64,000 nucleotides of DNA from Caulobacter sp. CCH9-E1 (lineage in GTDB: Bacteria; Pseudomonadota; Alphaproteobacteria; Caulobacterales; Caulobacteraceae), in assembly GCF_001556515.1 (NCBI RefSeq), contig NZ_LSJA01000098.1, positions 1-64,000 of the forward strand. Reading direction: 5' to 3'. Both the position numbers and the translations under genes were made by a program. The notes under the pieces were generated by a model. It saw only the letters and a list, made by a program, of their open reading frames with translations. It made no database searches and was not told the DNA's origin. Of the stretch, positions 18,753-27,700 are shown piece by piece (the stretch's first letter is position 1; each line of letters begins with the position of its first letter).

Positions 18753-20750
18753 TCAGAAGTTGATCTTGATCCCGGCGCGCACAGCCCGCGGTTCCACGGG
18801 GTGGAAATGCACGTCCTCGATCCCGGCCGCCGGCTCGCCGGGCAGCCGCGAGGCGTAGAGATAGGCGATGTCGTCGCGCTTGCTGTTGGTCAGGTTCAGC
18901 ACTTCGACCATCAGGCTAGCGCGGCCCAGGTCCTGGACGAACAGGGCGTTGACCAAGCTGGTCGGGCGCGAACGGACTGAGTTGTCCTCGACCAGCGGCG
19001 CGCCGCCCAGGCGGCGATAGGTCAGCGACAGGGTGGAGCCCTTCACCGGCGTCCAGTTGGCGCCGGCGGACAGCACCGAGCTCACCGCGTTGGGAATGCG
19101 GTCGCCCTCCGGCGGATCGTCCGCGAACCGCGCGTGGGTGGCGGCGTAGGAGCCCGTCAGGCTCAGGCGCGACGTCGGCCGCCAATCGGCCAGCAGTTCC
19201 ACGCCCCGCCGACGGGTCGCGCCGCTGGCTTCGGTGAACCCAGCGTCGCCGACATAGACGAGCTCGGAATCCACGCGCAGCGCCCAGGCCGCGGCGGTCA
19301 GGGTCAGGTCGCCGCGCTTCCAGCGCAATCCAAGCTCCGCGCCGTCGGTCGGCGACAGCAGCGGCGCGCGTTCGGCCGGATCGCCGGTGACTGGATCGAC
19401 CGTGATCACCGCGCCGCGCGCGTCGTTGGAATGGAAGCCGCGCCCGGCGTCGGCATAGAGCTCGAAGGTCTTGGAGACCCGCCAAGCCAGGGCCAGTTTC
19501 GGACTGACCTGCAGGTCGCTGACCGTTCCGGCGTTACGCGGATCGCCGGCGTCGACCTCGGCGCCCATCGCGTCGGCGCGCAGGCCGAAGGTGGCGTCCA
19601 GCTTGCCAAAGCGACGGGAGGCCTCGCCCCAGAACGCCGTCGACCATTCGGTCAGGGCGTCTTGCCGGACTGTCGCGCGCCGGGCGCGAGCGGTGGTGCG
19701 GTAGAGGCCGACCTTGCCGATGTCGTCCACGCGCGCGGAGACGCCCGTGCGGGCGCTCCAGGCGTCTCCCAGGCTCCAGCGCTTGATCAGCGAGCCGCCA
19801 TAGACCCAGCGACGATCGACCTGCTCGAACTGGTCGCCATTGACCGGATCGTCGAGGAAGTAGGTGAAGTTCGAATAGAGATCGAGCGTGTAGCGCTGCA
19901 CGTAGACCACGGCGTCGAGGCCGCGCAGCAGGTCGCGGCGGCGAGCCGAGACGATGTAGCGCGAGGTGTTCCCGCCATCGGTCGTGTCGACGGCGTCCAG
20001 ACGATCCAGAACGCCGGCCTCGACCGCCCGGCGCGGGATCTGGTCGGTGGCGTTCCACTTGGCGTCGTAGGCGAGGGCGGTGATCGACCAGCCGCCCGCG
20101 AGCGCTCGGCCCAGCAGATTGATCTTGCGAAGGTCCTCGGGATTGGTCCAGGCGCCGCGCGCGGTCGAGAGGTCGGCGGCGATCAGGACGTTGTCGGTCA
20201 GCGCCTTGGAGCCGACCGCGCGATAATAGTCATTCTCGCCCACCCAGGCCTGCAGGCCATCGCCGTGCAGGTGGTCGGCGGTCTCGAAGGCGACCGCGCC
20301 GGCCGTGGCGAAGTCGCCGTTCTCGGCCGAATAGGGTCCCTTCTTGAAACTGATGTCGTGGACGAATTCCGGCGTCAGCAGGTTCAGGTCCAGATAGCCC
20401 TGGCCGTGGCCGTGCGACGGCAGGTTCAGCGGAACGCCGTCCAGCGAGGCGGCCAGGTCCGTGCCGTGGTCCAGATTGAAGCCGCGCAGGAAATACTGGT
20501 TGGCCTTGCCCGCGCCGGAGTGCTGGGTCGCGGCGAGGCCCGGCACCGCCTCGATCAGCTCGCCAGGGCGCAGCAGGGGGCGGACGGCGAAGTCGGCATA
20601 GGCGATGCGGCCCTCGCTGGCCGAGGTCGCGCGGCCCAGATCGTTGGCGCGTCGCCCCCAGACCGAGATGGCCTCGACCTCCTGCGACTGAGCGAAAGCC
20701 GGGAGGGATGTGGCCAGCATCAGGGCCAGCAGGGAAATGTTACGCGCCAT
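18753..20750 (-). CDS. TonB-dependent outer-membrane receptor
   Basis: 665 residues with a signal peptide (MARNISLLALMLATSLPAFA). A plug domain (RPGELIEAVPGLAATQHSGAGKANQYFLRGFNLDHGTDLA) and a beta-barrel ending in KINF follow. GTDLAASLDGVPLNLPSHGHGQGYLDLNLLTPE is a plug segment seen in a receptor subfamily often paired with peptidases and DUF6702. The ligand is unknown; copper, peptides or a chelate are possible. The M1 peptidase gene starts 92 bases downstream on the same strand, so receptor, peptidase and DUF6702 protein probably form an operon. Confidence 0.92.
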   Translation of the reverse strand: MARNISLLALMLATSLPAFAQSQEVEAISVWGRRANDLGRATSASEGRIAYADFAVRPLLRPGELIEAVPGLAATQHSGAGKANQYFLRGFNLDHGTDLAASLDGVPLNLPSHGHGQGYLDLNLLTPEFVHDISFKKGPYSAENGDFATAGAVAFETADHLHGDGLQAWVGENDYYRAVGSKALTDNVLIAADLSTARGAWTNPEDLRKINLLGRALAGGWSITALAYDAKWNATDQIPRRAVEAGVLDRLDAVDTTDGGNTSRYIVSARRRDLLRGLDAVVYVQRYTLDLYSNFTYFLDDPVNGDQFEQVDRRWVYGGSLIKRWSLGDAWSARTGVSARVDDIGKVGLYRTTARARRATVRQDALTEWSTAFWGEASRRFGKLDATFGLRADAMGAEVDAGDPRNAGTVSDLQVSPKLALAWRVSKTFELYADAGRGFHSNDARGAVITVDPVTGDPAERAPLLSPTDGAELGLRWKRGDLTLTAAAWALRVDSELVYVGDAGFTEASGATRRRGVELLADWRPTSRLSLTGSYAATHARFADDPPEGDRIPNAVSSVLSAGANWTPVKGSTLSLTYRRLGGAPLVEDNSVRSRPTSLVNALFVQDLGRASLMVEVLNLTNSKRDDIAYLYASRLPGEPAAGIEDVHFHPVEPRAVRAGIKINF

Positions 20751-20797
20751 GACTGGCTGTTACTGTCGAGCCTCGATCGCGGCAAGGCTTAGCCGCG

Positions 20798-21745
20798 TCA
20801 TGCCGCCTTCAGCAGGCTGTCGAAATACTCGATGGTCTTCATCAGGCCCACGTTCAACGGCGCCGTCGGCGTCCAGTCCAGGTGCTGCTTGGCCAGCGTG
20901 ATGTCCGGCTGACGCTGGCGAGGGTCGTCCGAGGGCAGGGGACGATGGACGATCTGCGAGGGGCTTCCCGTCAGCTCGAGCACGAGCTCGGCCAACTGCT
21001 TCATCGTGAACTCGACGGGATTGCCCAGGTTGATGGGGCCGGTGACGTCGTCGCTCGTGTTCATCAGCCGGATCAGGCCATCGACCAGGTCATCCACGTA
21101 GCAGAACGATCGGGTCTGGTTTCCATCGCCATAGAGGGTGATGTCCTCGCCCTTCAGGGCCTGGACGATGAAGTTCGACACCACGCGCCCGTCGTTCGGG
21201 TGCATGCGGGGGCCATAGGTGTTGAAGATCCGCGCGACCTTGATGCGCAGCCTGTGTTGGCGCCAATAGTCGAAGAACAGAGTCTCGGCGCAGCGCTTGC
21301 CCTCGTCGTAGCAAGAGCGGATGCCGATCGGATTGACGTTGCCCCAGTAGCTCTCGACCTGCGGGTGGATGCTCGGGTCGCCGTACACTTCGGAGGTCGA
21401 GGCCTGCAGGATCTTGGCCTTCACCCGCTTGGCCAGGCCCAGCATGTTGATCGCGCCGTGGACGCTGGTCTTGGTCGTCTGCACCGGGTCGAACTGGTAG
21501 TGCACCGGGCTGGCCGGGCAGGCCAGATTGTAGATTTGATCGACCTCGACATAGAGCGGCATGGTCACGTCGTGACGCAGCAGTTCGAAGCGGGGATTCG
21601 ACAGGTTCTGCGCCACGTTCAGGCGCGAGCCCGTGTAGTAGTTGTCCACGCAGAGCACCTCGGCGCCGCTCTCGAGCAGCCGGTCGCACAGGTGCGATCC
21701 GACGAAGCCCGCGCCGCCCGTCACGAGAATTCTCTGCGTATGCAT
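20798..21745 (-). CDS. UDP-glucuronate decarboxylase-like extended SDR (UDP-xylose synthase)
   Basis: 315 residues of an extended NAD-dependent sugar-nucleotide dehydratase/epimerase. It has the Rossmann motif [46 protein letters not shown] catalytic YxxxK (seen as CYDEGK) and [19 protein letters not shown]. The last segment, with the HYQ and MHPNDGR blocks, is characteristic of UDP-glucuronate decarboxylase, which makes UDP-xylose. It probably serves surface polysaccharide synthesis rather than the adjacent pectin island, although it borders it. It has its own promoter region of about 200 bases. Confidence 0.9.
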   Translation of the reverse strand: MHTQRILVTGGAGFVGSHLCDRLLESGAEVLCVDNYYTGSRLNVAQNLSNPRFELLRHDVTMPLYVEVDQIYNLACPASPVHYQFDPVQTTKTSVHGAINMLGLAKRVKAKILQASTSEVYGDPSIHPQVESYWGNVNPIGIRSCYDEGKRCAETLFFDYWRQHRLRIKVARIFNTYGPRMHPNDGRVVSNFIVQALKGEDITLYGDGNQTRSFCYVDDLVDGLIRLMNTSDDVTGPINLGNPVEFTMKQLAELVLELTGSPSQIVHRPLPSDDPRQRQPDITLAKQHLDWTPTAPLNVGLMKTIEYFDSLLKAA

Positions 21746-21844
21746 GGCGCGATCGGCCTCCCCAGGGACTCACATCGACTTCGGTTGTAACGCGCCGCTG
21801 GTCGCCTCTCCAAGGTCGGGTTTCGCGCGCGACCGCGGCAAGGT

Positions 21845-21858
21845 GACGTTTGTCATGT
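21845..21858 (-). promoter_or_regulatory. Copy two of the ACATGACAAACGTC element
   Basis: It lies about 100 bases upstream of the ATG at 21745, in the space between this gene and the MFS gene. Here the inverted repeat TGAC-AAAC-GTCA is perfect. A GC-rich hairpin (gcggcgc-tgat-gcgccgc) follows at about 21873-21890. No other feature is seen in 21746-21952. Confidence 0.35.
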
Positions 21859-21952
21859 CGGCTCGGTGACGGGCGGCGCTGATGCGCCGCGCCGGACACA
21901 AGCATGTTGGCCTCGACAACGAGGGACGCCGACCCTGTCAGCGCAGCCGTTG

Positions 21953-23524
21953 CTAGCCGCGGCCCCAGAGCCGCTCCCACTTCCAGCCGGTGAGGTCCTC
22001 GACGATCTGCTTTGACTCTGGCGTCTCCGCTTCGGTCGCGCCGGCGCGCAGACGCTCGACCTCGTGGACCAGCACCTCGTGCGTGCGGGCGTTCAGGTGG
22101 AAGCGCCAGGAGATGAGCATGCCGGCGATCATCACCAGCAGCGGCCCGCCGACCATCACGAGGACAAGCGCCTGGATGGCTTCCGGCGTCTGCTGGGCGA
22201 GCGGCTGGCCCTTGGGCGCGGAGACGAAGCCGCCCAGGCCGATCAGGCTGGTGGTCAGCAGGATGGCGCCGGACTGGGCGACCTTGCGGGTCAGGGTCAT
22301 GACGCCGGCGAAGATACCCTCGCGGCGCTGGCCCGTGACCGCCTCGTCGACGTCGGGCAGGTAGTTGTAGACGCCCCACGGCACGAAGTTCAGCGTGCCG
22401 CGGCCTAGCCCCGCCAGGATGATCGGAACGAACAGCCAGAACAGCACCGCCGGGCTCGAGGCCAGGTTGAAGATGTCGCCGTTCAGCGCCGCGACGCCGT
22501 CGGCGAAGCCCGCCGGGCGGATCAGGTAGAAGGCCAGGAACAGCAGCAGGGCCGCGCCGACGCTGGTGATGGCCATGCGATAGGCGACCACCGGCCCGGT
22601 GCGGATGATGACGCGGATGGCGATCATCACCGAGATCAGCTGGGCCACATACATGGTGGTCATCAGCTGCGAGATGATCAGGGTCGAGCCGACCATCACC
22701 GTCGCCACGAACAGCGGGAAGGCGGTGTTGAAGATGTCCTGGCTGATATAGCCGCCCAGATAGAGCGACAGGTGCTGGCGGAAGGCCTTGATCTTCAGGG
22801 TCGAGAACAGGTCGCGGAACATGTTGACCGGGATCATCGCCGCCTTGCCCCAGTCCATCGGTTCGGGCTGGATCAGCTTTTCGTCCTCGGTGTAGGGCCG
22901 CTCCCACGAGAGCAGGATCACCAGGGTCACGACCAGGCTGAACAGCACGCCGAAGATGGCGGCCATGATCAGGAAGGTGTTGGGCGAGTCCTTACCGCCG
23001 AAGTGGTTGATGATCAGGGTCGGCAGGTACGAGGCCAGGATCGCCGAGCTCTGGGCGACCAGCATCCGCGCGCCGGCGAACTTGGCCTTCTCCTTGTAGT
23101 CCTTGGTCATCTCCGCCGCGAGGGTCTCCCACGGGATCAGGAACATCGTGTAGACGAACTCGAAGAAGATGAAGGTCGTCAGGTAGTAGGCGAAGGTCTG
23201 GCCCGTCACGAAGATCAGGGCGAAGGCCGGCAGCAGCGGGATGGTCAGGATCAGGAAGATCTTCCGCCGCCCGATCTTTCGCCCCACCCAGGTGTGACGC
23301 AGGTTGTCGGAGATGTAGCCGATCAGCGGACAGGTGATCGCTTCCAAGAGGCGCGGCAGGCCCAGGATCAAGCCGGTCTCGACCGGCGACAGCCCGCAGA
23401 AGGTGATGAAGAAATAGGCCAGCCAGCCGGTGATCACCGCTTGGGCGCCAGCGCCGAGCATGTCGCCCGAACCCCAGCCCCAATAGTTGACCCATGTGGG
23501 TTTGCGCGCGTCCGAGCTGGCCAT
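21953..23524 (-). CDS. GPH/MFS-family sugar:cation symporter
   Basis: 523 residues with about 12 hydrophobic segments, inner membrane. The N-terminus (WVNYWGWGSGDMLGAGAQAVITGWLAYFF) and PLIGYISDNLRHTWVGRKIGRRK are typical of the glycoside-pentoside-hexuronide (MelB-like) symporters; the second is the loop 2-3 motif with R-x-G-R-R. A polar C-terminal tail of about 60 residues ends LTGWKWERLWGRG. It is downstream of the GH105 gene in the pectin island, so the cargo is probably an unsaturated rhamnogalacturonan disaccharide or oligogalacturonide crossing into the cytoplasm. Confidence 0.88.
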   Translation of the reverse strand: MASSDARKPTWVNYWGWGSGDMLGAGAQAVITGWLAYFFITFCGLSPVETGLILGLPRLLEAITCPLIGYISDNLRHTWVGRKIGRRKIFLILTIPLLPAFALIFVTGQTFAYYLTTFIFFEFVYTMFLIPWETLAAEMTKDYKEKAKFAGARMLVAQSSAILASYLPTLIINHFGGKDSPNTFLIMAAIFGVLFSLVVTLVILLSWERPYTEDEKLIQPEPMDWGKAAMIPVNMFRDLFSTLKIKAFRQHLSLYLGGYISQDIFNTAFPLFVATVMVGSTLIISQLMTTMYVAQLISVMIAIRVIIRTGPVVAYRMAITSVGAALLLFLAFYLIRPAGFADGVAALNGDIFNLASSPAVLFWLFVPIILAGLGRGTLNFVPWGVYNYLPDVDEAVTGQRREGIFAGVMTLTRKVAQSGAILLTTSLIGLGGFVSAPKGQPLAQQTPEAIQALVLVMVGGPLLVMIAGMLISWRFHLNARTHEVLVHEVERLRAGATEAETPESKQIVEDLTGWKWERLWGRG

Positions 23525-23564
23525 GTGCGTTCCGTTCCCGGCTAAAGGGGTCTTGCCGCCCCAT

Positions 23565-23592
23565 CCGGTCCGACCGCGAAGGGCCGGACCGG
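23565..23592. other. Hairpin in the spacer between GH105 and transporter genes
   Basis: CCGGTCCG (23565-23572) pairs exactly with CGGACCGG (23585-23592) around a 12-base loop. There is no T run. In an operon spacer of 93 bases it could slow transcription or protect the mRNA end. Confidence 0.45.
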
Positions 23593-23617
23593 TAATCGAT
23601 ACAAAGGCCTGTGGGCC

Positions 23618-24727
23618 CTAGATGAAGGCGCGCTGGAACTCGCCCAGCGCCAGCATGGCCAGCGACTGGCCGTAGGGCATCGAGGTCAGCGGGATGTCCT
23701 TGTAGCCCTGGATCGTGTCGAACACCGGGGTGCCGAACGACACCTGCTGCAGCTCGCCCTTGTCGTCGATATTGGCCAGCACGCCCTTGATCGCGCGGAT
23801 GGCGACGGCCTCGTATTCCTTGCCGATGTAGCGCTTACGCACGGCCTTGAGGATGCCGTAGGCGAAGCCGGCGGTGGCCGAGGCTTCCAGGTACGAGGTC
23901 TTGTCGTTGATGATCGTGTGCCACAGGCCCGTCTCCTCGTCCTGGAACTGCGTCAGCGCCTTGATCTGGGCTTCCAGCGCGTCGATCAGGAAGGCGCGCA
24001 GGCCATCGCCCGGCTTCAGGTCCAAGAGCTCGATGAACTCGGGGATGGCGATCGTCACCCAGCAGTTCCCGCGCGCCCAAAGGGCGTCGGCGAAGTTGTG
24101 GCGGCCCAGGAACGTCCAGCCGTGGAACCACAGGCCGGTCTTGCGGTCGGCCAGGTACTTGATGTGGACCATGAACTGGCGCTTGGCCTCCTCGACGAAG
24201 TCGGGGCGGTCGAGCAAGAGGCCGATCTTGGCCAGCGGCAGCACGCTCATCATCAGCGTGTCGTCCCACAGCTGCTGCGGGTTCTCGCTGTTGAAGACGA
24301 TGTGCTGGAAGCCGCCTTCCTCGGTGCGCGGACCCTCGTACATGACGTAGTCGGCCCAGGTCTCGAGATAGGGGATGTAGGTGTGGTCGCCGGTGGCCTC
24401 GTAGAGGTAGGCCAGGGTCAGGAACGGCGAGACCGTGTTGATGTTCTTGGTCGGCGTGCCGGCCTCGAAGCGGTCGGCGAACCACTGGGTCATGATGTCG
24501 AAGGCGCGTTCGTCGCCGTGCATCTCGTACTGCTTCCACAGTCCGTAGAGCCCGACGCCATGGGTCCATTCCCAGTCGTTCCAGCCCTTGGTGTCGATCA
24601 CCCGGCCGTCGTCGAGGCGCAGCAGGAACTCGCCGGTCTCGTCGGTGATGTCGACCAGGTTGCTGATCAGGGCGGCGATCTTGGCCTTGATGTCCTTGGC
24701 CTCGAGGCCGTGGGCGAGATTGGGCAC
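23618..24727 (-). CDS. GH105 unsaturated rhamnogalacturonyl hydrolase
   Basis: Removes the unsaturated galacturonyl residue that lyases leave at the non-reducing end of rhamnogalacturonan fragments. 369 residues, full length for the alpha6/alpha6-barrel GH88/GH105 group. Recognisable parts are WNDWEWTHGVGLYGLWKQYE, INTVSPFLTLAYLYEATGD, QLWDDTLMMSVLPLAKIG (the D-D catalytic/substrate region), HGWTFLGRHNFADALWARGNCWV and SATAGFAYGILKAVRK. There is no signal peptide, so it acts in the cytoplasm on imported disaccharides. The start is GTG at 24727 with TGGAG seven bases upstream. Part of the island operon on the minus strand. Confidence 0.9.
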   Translation of the reverse strand: MPNLAHGLEAKDIKAKIAALISNLVDITDETGEFLLRLDDGRVIDTKGWNDWEWTHGVGLYGLWKQYEMHGDERAFDIMTQWFADRFEAGTPTKNINTVSPFLTLAYLYEATGDHTYIPYLETWADYVMYEGPRTEEGGFQHIVFNSENPQQLWDDTLMMSVLPLAKIGLLLDRPDFVEEAKRQFMVHIKYLADRKTGLWFHGWTFLGRHNFADALWARGNCWVTIAIPEFIELLDLKPGDGLRAFLIDALEAQIKALTQFQDEETGLWHTIINDKTSYLEASATAGFAYGILKAVRKRYIGKEYEAVAIRAIKGVLANIDDKGELQQVSFGTPVFDTIQGYKDIPLTSMPYGQSLAMLALGEFQRAFI

Positions 24728-24766
24728 GGGTGTCTCCAGTAGCAGTCGGCGGGGGAGCGCCGGTCT

Positions 24767-27700
24767 TTAGGGTTTGAAATCGGGCGCCGGGACACGGGCG
24801 ACGGGAACGCCGCCGCGCACGGTCCGCAGGTTGACGAGCTTGACGGTCTCCAGCGCGTCGCCAGGAGCGCCGTCGCTGGTGACCGCCAGGGCGAGGGTGT
24901 TCTTGCCGCGCGGATCGATGATCCCATTGGGCAGCACGAAGGTCCGCTGCGGGCCGACATGGGCGATGAACTGCCCCATGTTCCAGCCGTTGACGAAGAT
25001 CAGCACGCGATAGCGCTTGTTTGGCGAGCGGGGCTTGTCCGGATCGCCGATCGTCAGGCCCAGGCTCACGTCGTGATCCTTGGGCAGGGCGAGGTCGAAG
25101 CTCGTCCGATACCAGGTCGTGCCGGCGTAGGGCTTGGTCCCGGCCATGTCGGCCTTGGCCCAGGCCGTATCCGGGAAGCCCGGCAGGTGCCAGCCCTCGC
25201 GCTCGCCGTACTGGCCGCCGTTGTTGAGCGAGCCGCGCACCGGATCGGCGATATCCTCGCCGCCCTTGTTGCCCTGGATCTTCCAGGCGATCGGCACGGC
25301 GAAGCTGTAGGTCCCGGGACCCGACAGAGAGGCCGACACCAGGCCGCGCGCCTCCTTATGGAAGTCGTCGGCGTCGAGGTCCCAGTTATGGCCGTTGTTG
25401 CGGACCATGACCGACAGCAGGTGCTCGCCCGTCCCGCGCAGCTCGGCGGGGATCTGGAAGGTCGCGACACCCGTGGTGATCGGGCGGGGCAGGCCGCCGT
25501 CCAGTTCGTGCTGGCCCAGGAACTTGCCGTCCAGCCAGACCTGCAGCATCCCCGCGCCGCCGGCGCCGTAGTGCAAGGTCAGGGTGTCGATGTCGGCGCG
25601 GCCCTGATAGCGACCCCGGTACCAGACGTCGCCGTTGTGGAAGCCGTAGGTGCTCATGTCGAGCGCGGGCTGGCCGGTGGGGCCCCGCACGGTCGAGGCG
25701 CTGCGGCGGCCTTCGGTCTTCATCCAGCCGCTGTCGTCGAACTTCGGATCGGCTTCCGGCGAGCCGGGGGAGGTCTTCCAGTCCAGTTTGGCGAGGTCGG
25801 GCAGGGTGATCGCCGCCGGCCCCGCTAGCGGCTTGTCAGCCAGCAGGCTGCCCGACGCGGTGGTCTTCACAAGGACCTTGGCGCCGTTCCAGCGGATCGA
25901 GGTCACGGCCTTGGGCGCGAAGACTTCCAGCGGGCTGTCGGTCTCGGTGTCGCCGGTCAGGCTGAGGACGCCGCCCTTGCTTGTGTCGCTGCGCACCAGG
26001 CCCGGACCTCGGAGCAGAGCGTTCTCGCGCCGCCAGAAGGTTTGGCCGGTCTCGGCGTCGGCCAGCAGCAGGGTCAGGGCGGGACGACCGCCGCCCGTGA
26101 TCCGCACTCGTGCGAGGCCCTTGTGCGCATAGGTCAGCTTCAGGTCGCCCTTCGCCGGGTCGAAGCTAGACGTCACCTCGCCTTCGATCACCTCGACCTT
26201 CGGCGCGCTGGCGTAGCGCAGCACCGTCTCGCCCGCCTCGCCGGCGCGGCCGTAGAGCAGGGCCAGATCGCCGTCGTTCCACTTCAGGTGCGTCTGGATC
26301 TCTGAGGTCGAATAGACCAGCCGCTGGCCGCCCAGGTCGTAGCTGGCCATCAGCATCTTGCTGTCCTGGCCCTTGATCCGCGAAGGGACCACATACTCGC
26401 CGTCGCGGGCCTTCACCTTGAAGGTGAAGGCCTCGTCGCCCGTGGCGCTGCTGGGGTTGTGGACCACCACATAGAGGTGGCTGCCCGTCTCGGCGTTGAC
26501 GTTGTGATAGATGCGGACCTTGTCGTTCGACGGAACGACCGCCTCGCCCTTGTCCATGCGGGTAAGGTCGGGGACAGAGGCGATGAACTCGCCCATCTGC
26601 TTCATCACCCGCGCCTTGTCGCGCAGGCCCCGGGCCTCGTCGATGGCCGAGCCATAGTCGTAGGAGGTGAACACGACCGGCGCCGGCAGCCAGCCCCAGC
26701 TGGTCCCGCCGTAGGTCATGTAGAAGCTTTGCAGCGTCAGGCCATTGGCGATGTTCGTACCGTAGAACACCCGCTGATAACCGACCCCGCGGTGAAGGGC
26801 CGTGCAGTCGTAGTCGCCGTTGCTGCCCCAGTAGTCGAACCAGCCGCCGCCGAACTCGGCCAGGAACCCAGGCGTGTTCGGGCTGGCCGAAGCTCCGCCC
26901 TTGGCGCCGCCGGTCCCATAGATTCCCCAGTCCGGCGCGACGCCGGGGCTGGAGGGCGTGGAGTCGACCTTGCAGCTCCCGCCCGGATAGCCGTCGAAAG
27001 CGTAGAGGTCGTTCGGCCCTTCCACCGTCCCCGGAACGTTGGAACCCTTGGGGACCCAGTAGCCGTTGCGACCCTTGTCGTTGTGGAAGATCGGGACGGT
27101 GATCCCCTCCGCCTTCGCTTTATCAAACAGCCACTGCATGTAGCGCTGCTGCGGCGCGCCGACGACATCGAGCTCGTTCTCGATCTGGTGAGCGATGACC
27201 GTGCCCTGGCCGGTCGTCAGCTGGTGGCGGGCGATGACGGCGTTGATCTGGGTGAGCCACTCGTCAGAGGCGGTGATGTATTCCGGCGCGTCGGTGCGGG
27301 CGCGAGCCTGCTGGTTGACCAGCCATCCGGGGAAGCCGCCGCGCGTCAGCTCGGCGTTCACATAGGGACCCGCCCGCGTGATGACGTAGAGGCCTTCTTC
27401 CTTGGCCATGGTCAGCACGCGATCCATGTCCCGGATGCTCGAGAAGTCGTAGACCCCCTGCTTGGGCGAGTGGTAGCCCCAGTCGAAATAGATCGCGACC
27501 GTGTTGTAGCCGCTGGCCTTCATCTTCTGGAGGATGTCGCGCCACAGTTCGGGACTCGGCACGCGGAAGGGGTGGAACTCGCCGCCCCACGAGAATATCC
27601 GCTGGCCATCGACCATCAGCGAATACTTGTCCCAGGTGATCTTGTGGACCTGCGCCGGCTTGGTCGCGGCGGCCTGATCGCCGCCTTCCTTCAGCACGGT

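Noticed and set aside
21090-22907. 605-residue minus-strand frame spanning the transporter and decarboxylase genes
   Set aside because: It crosses two well-supported genes in a shifted frame and has shadow composition.
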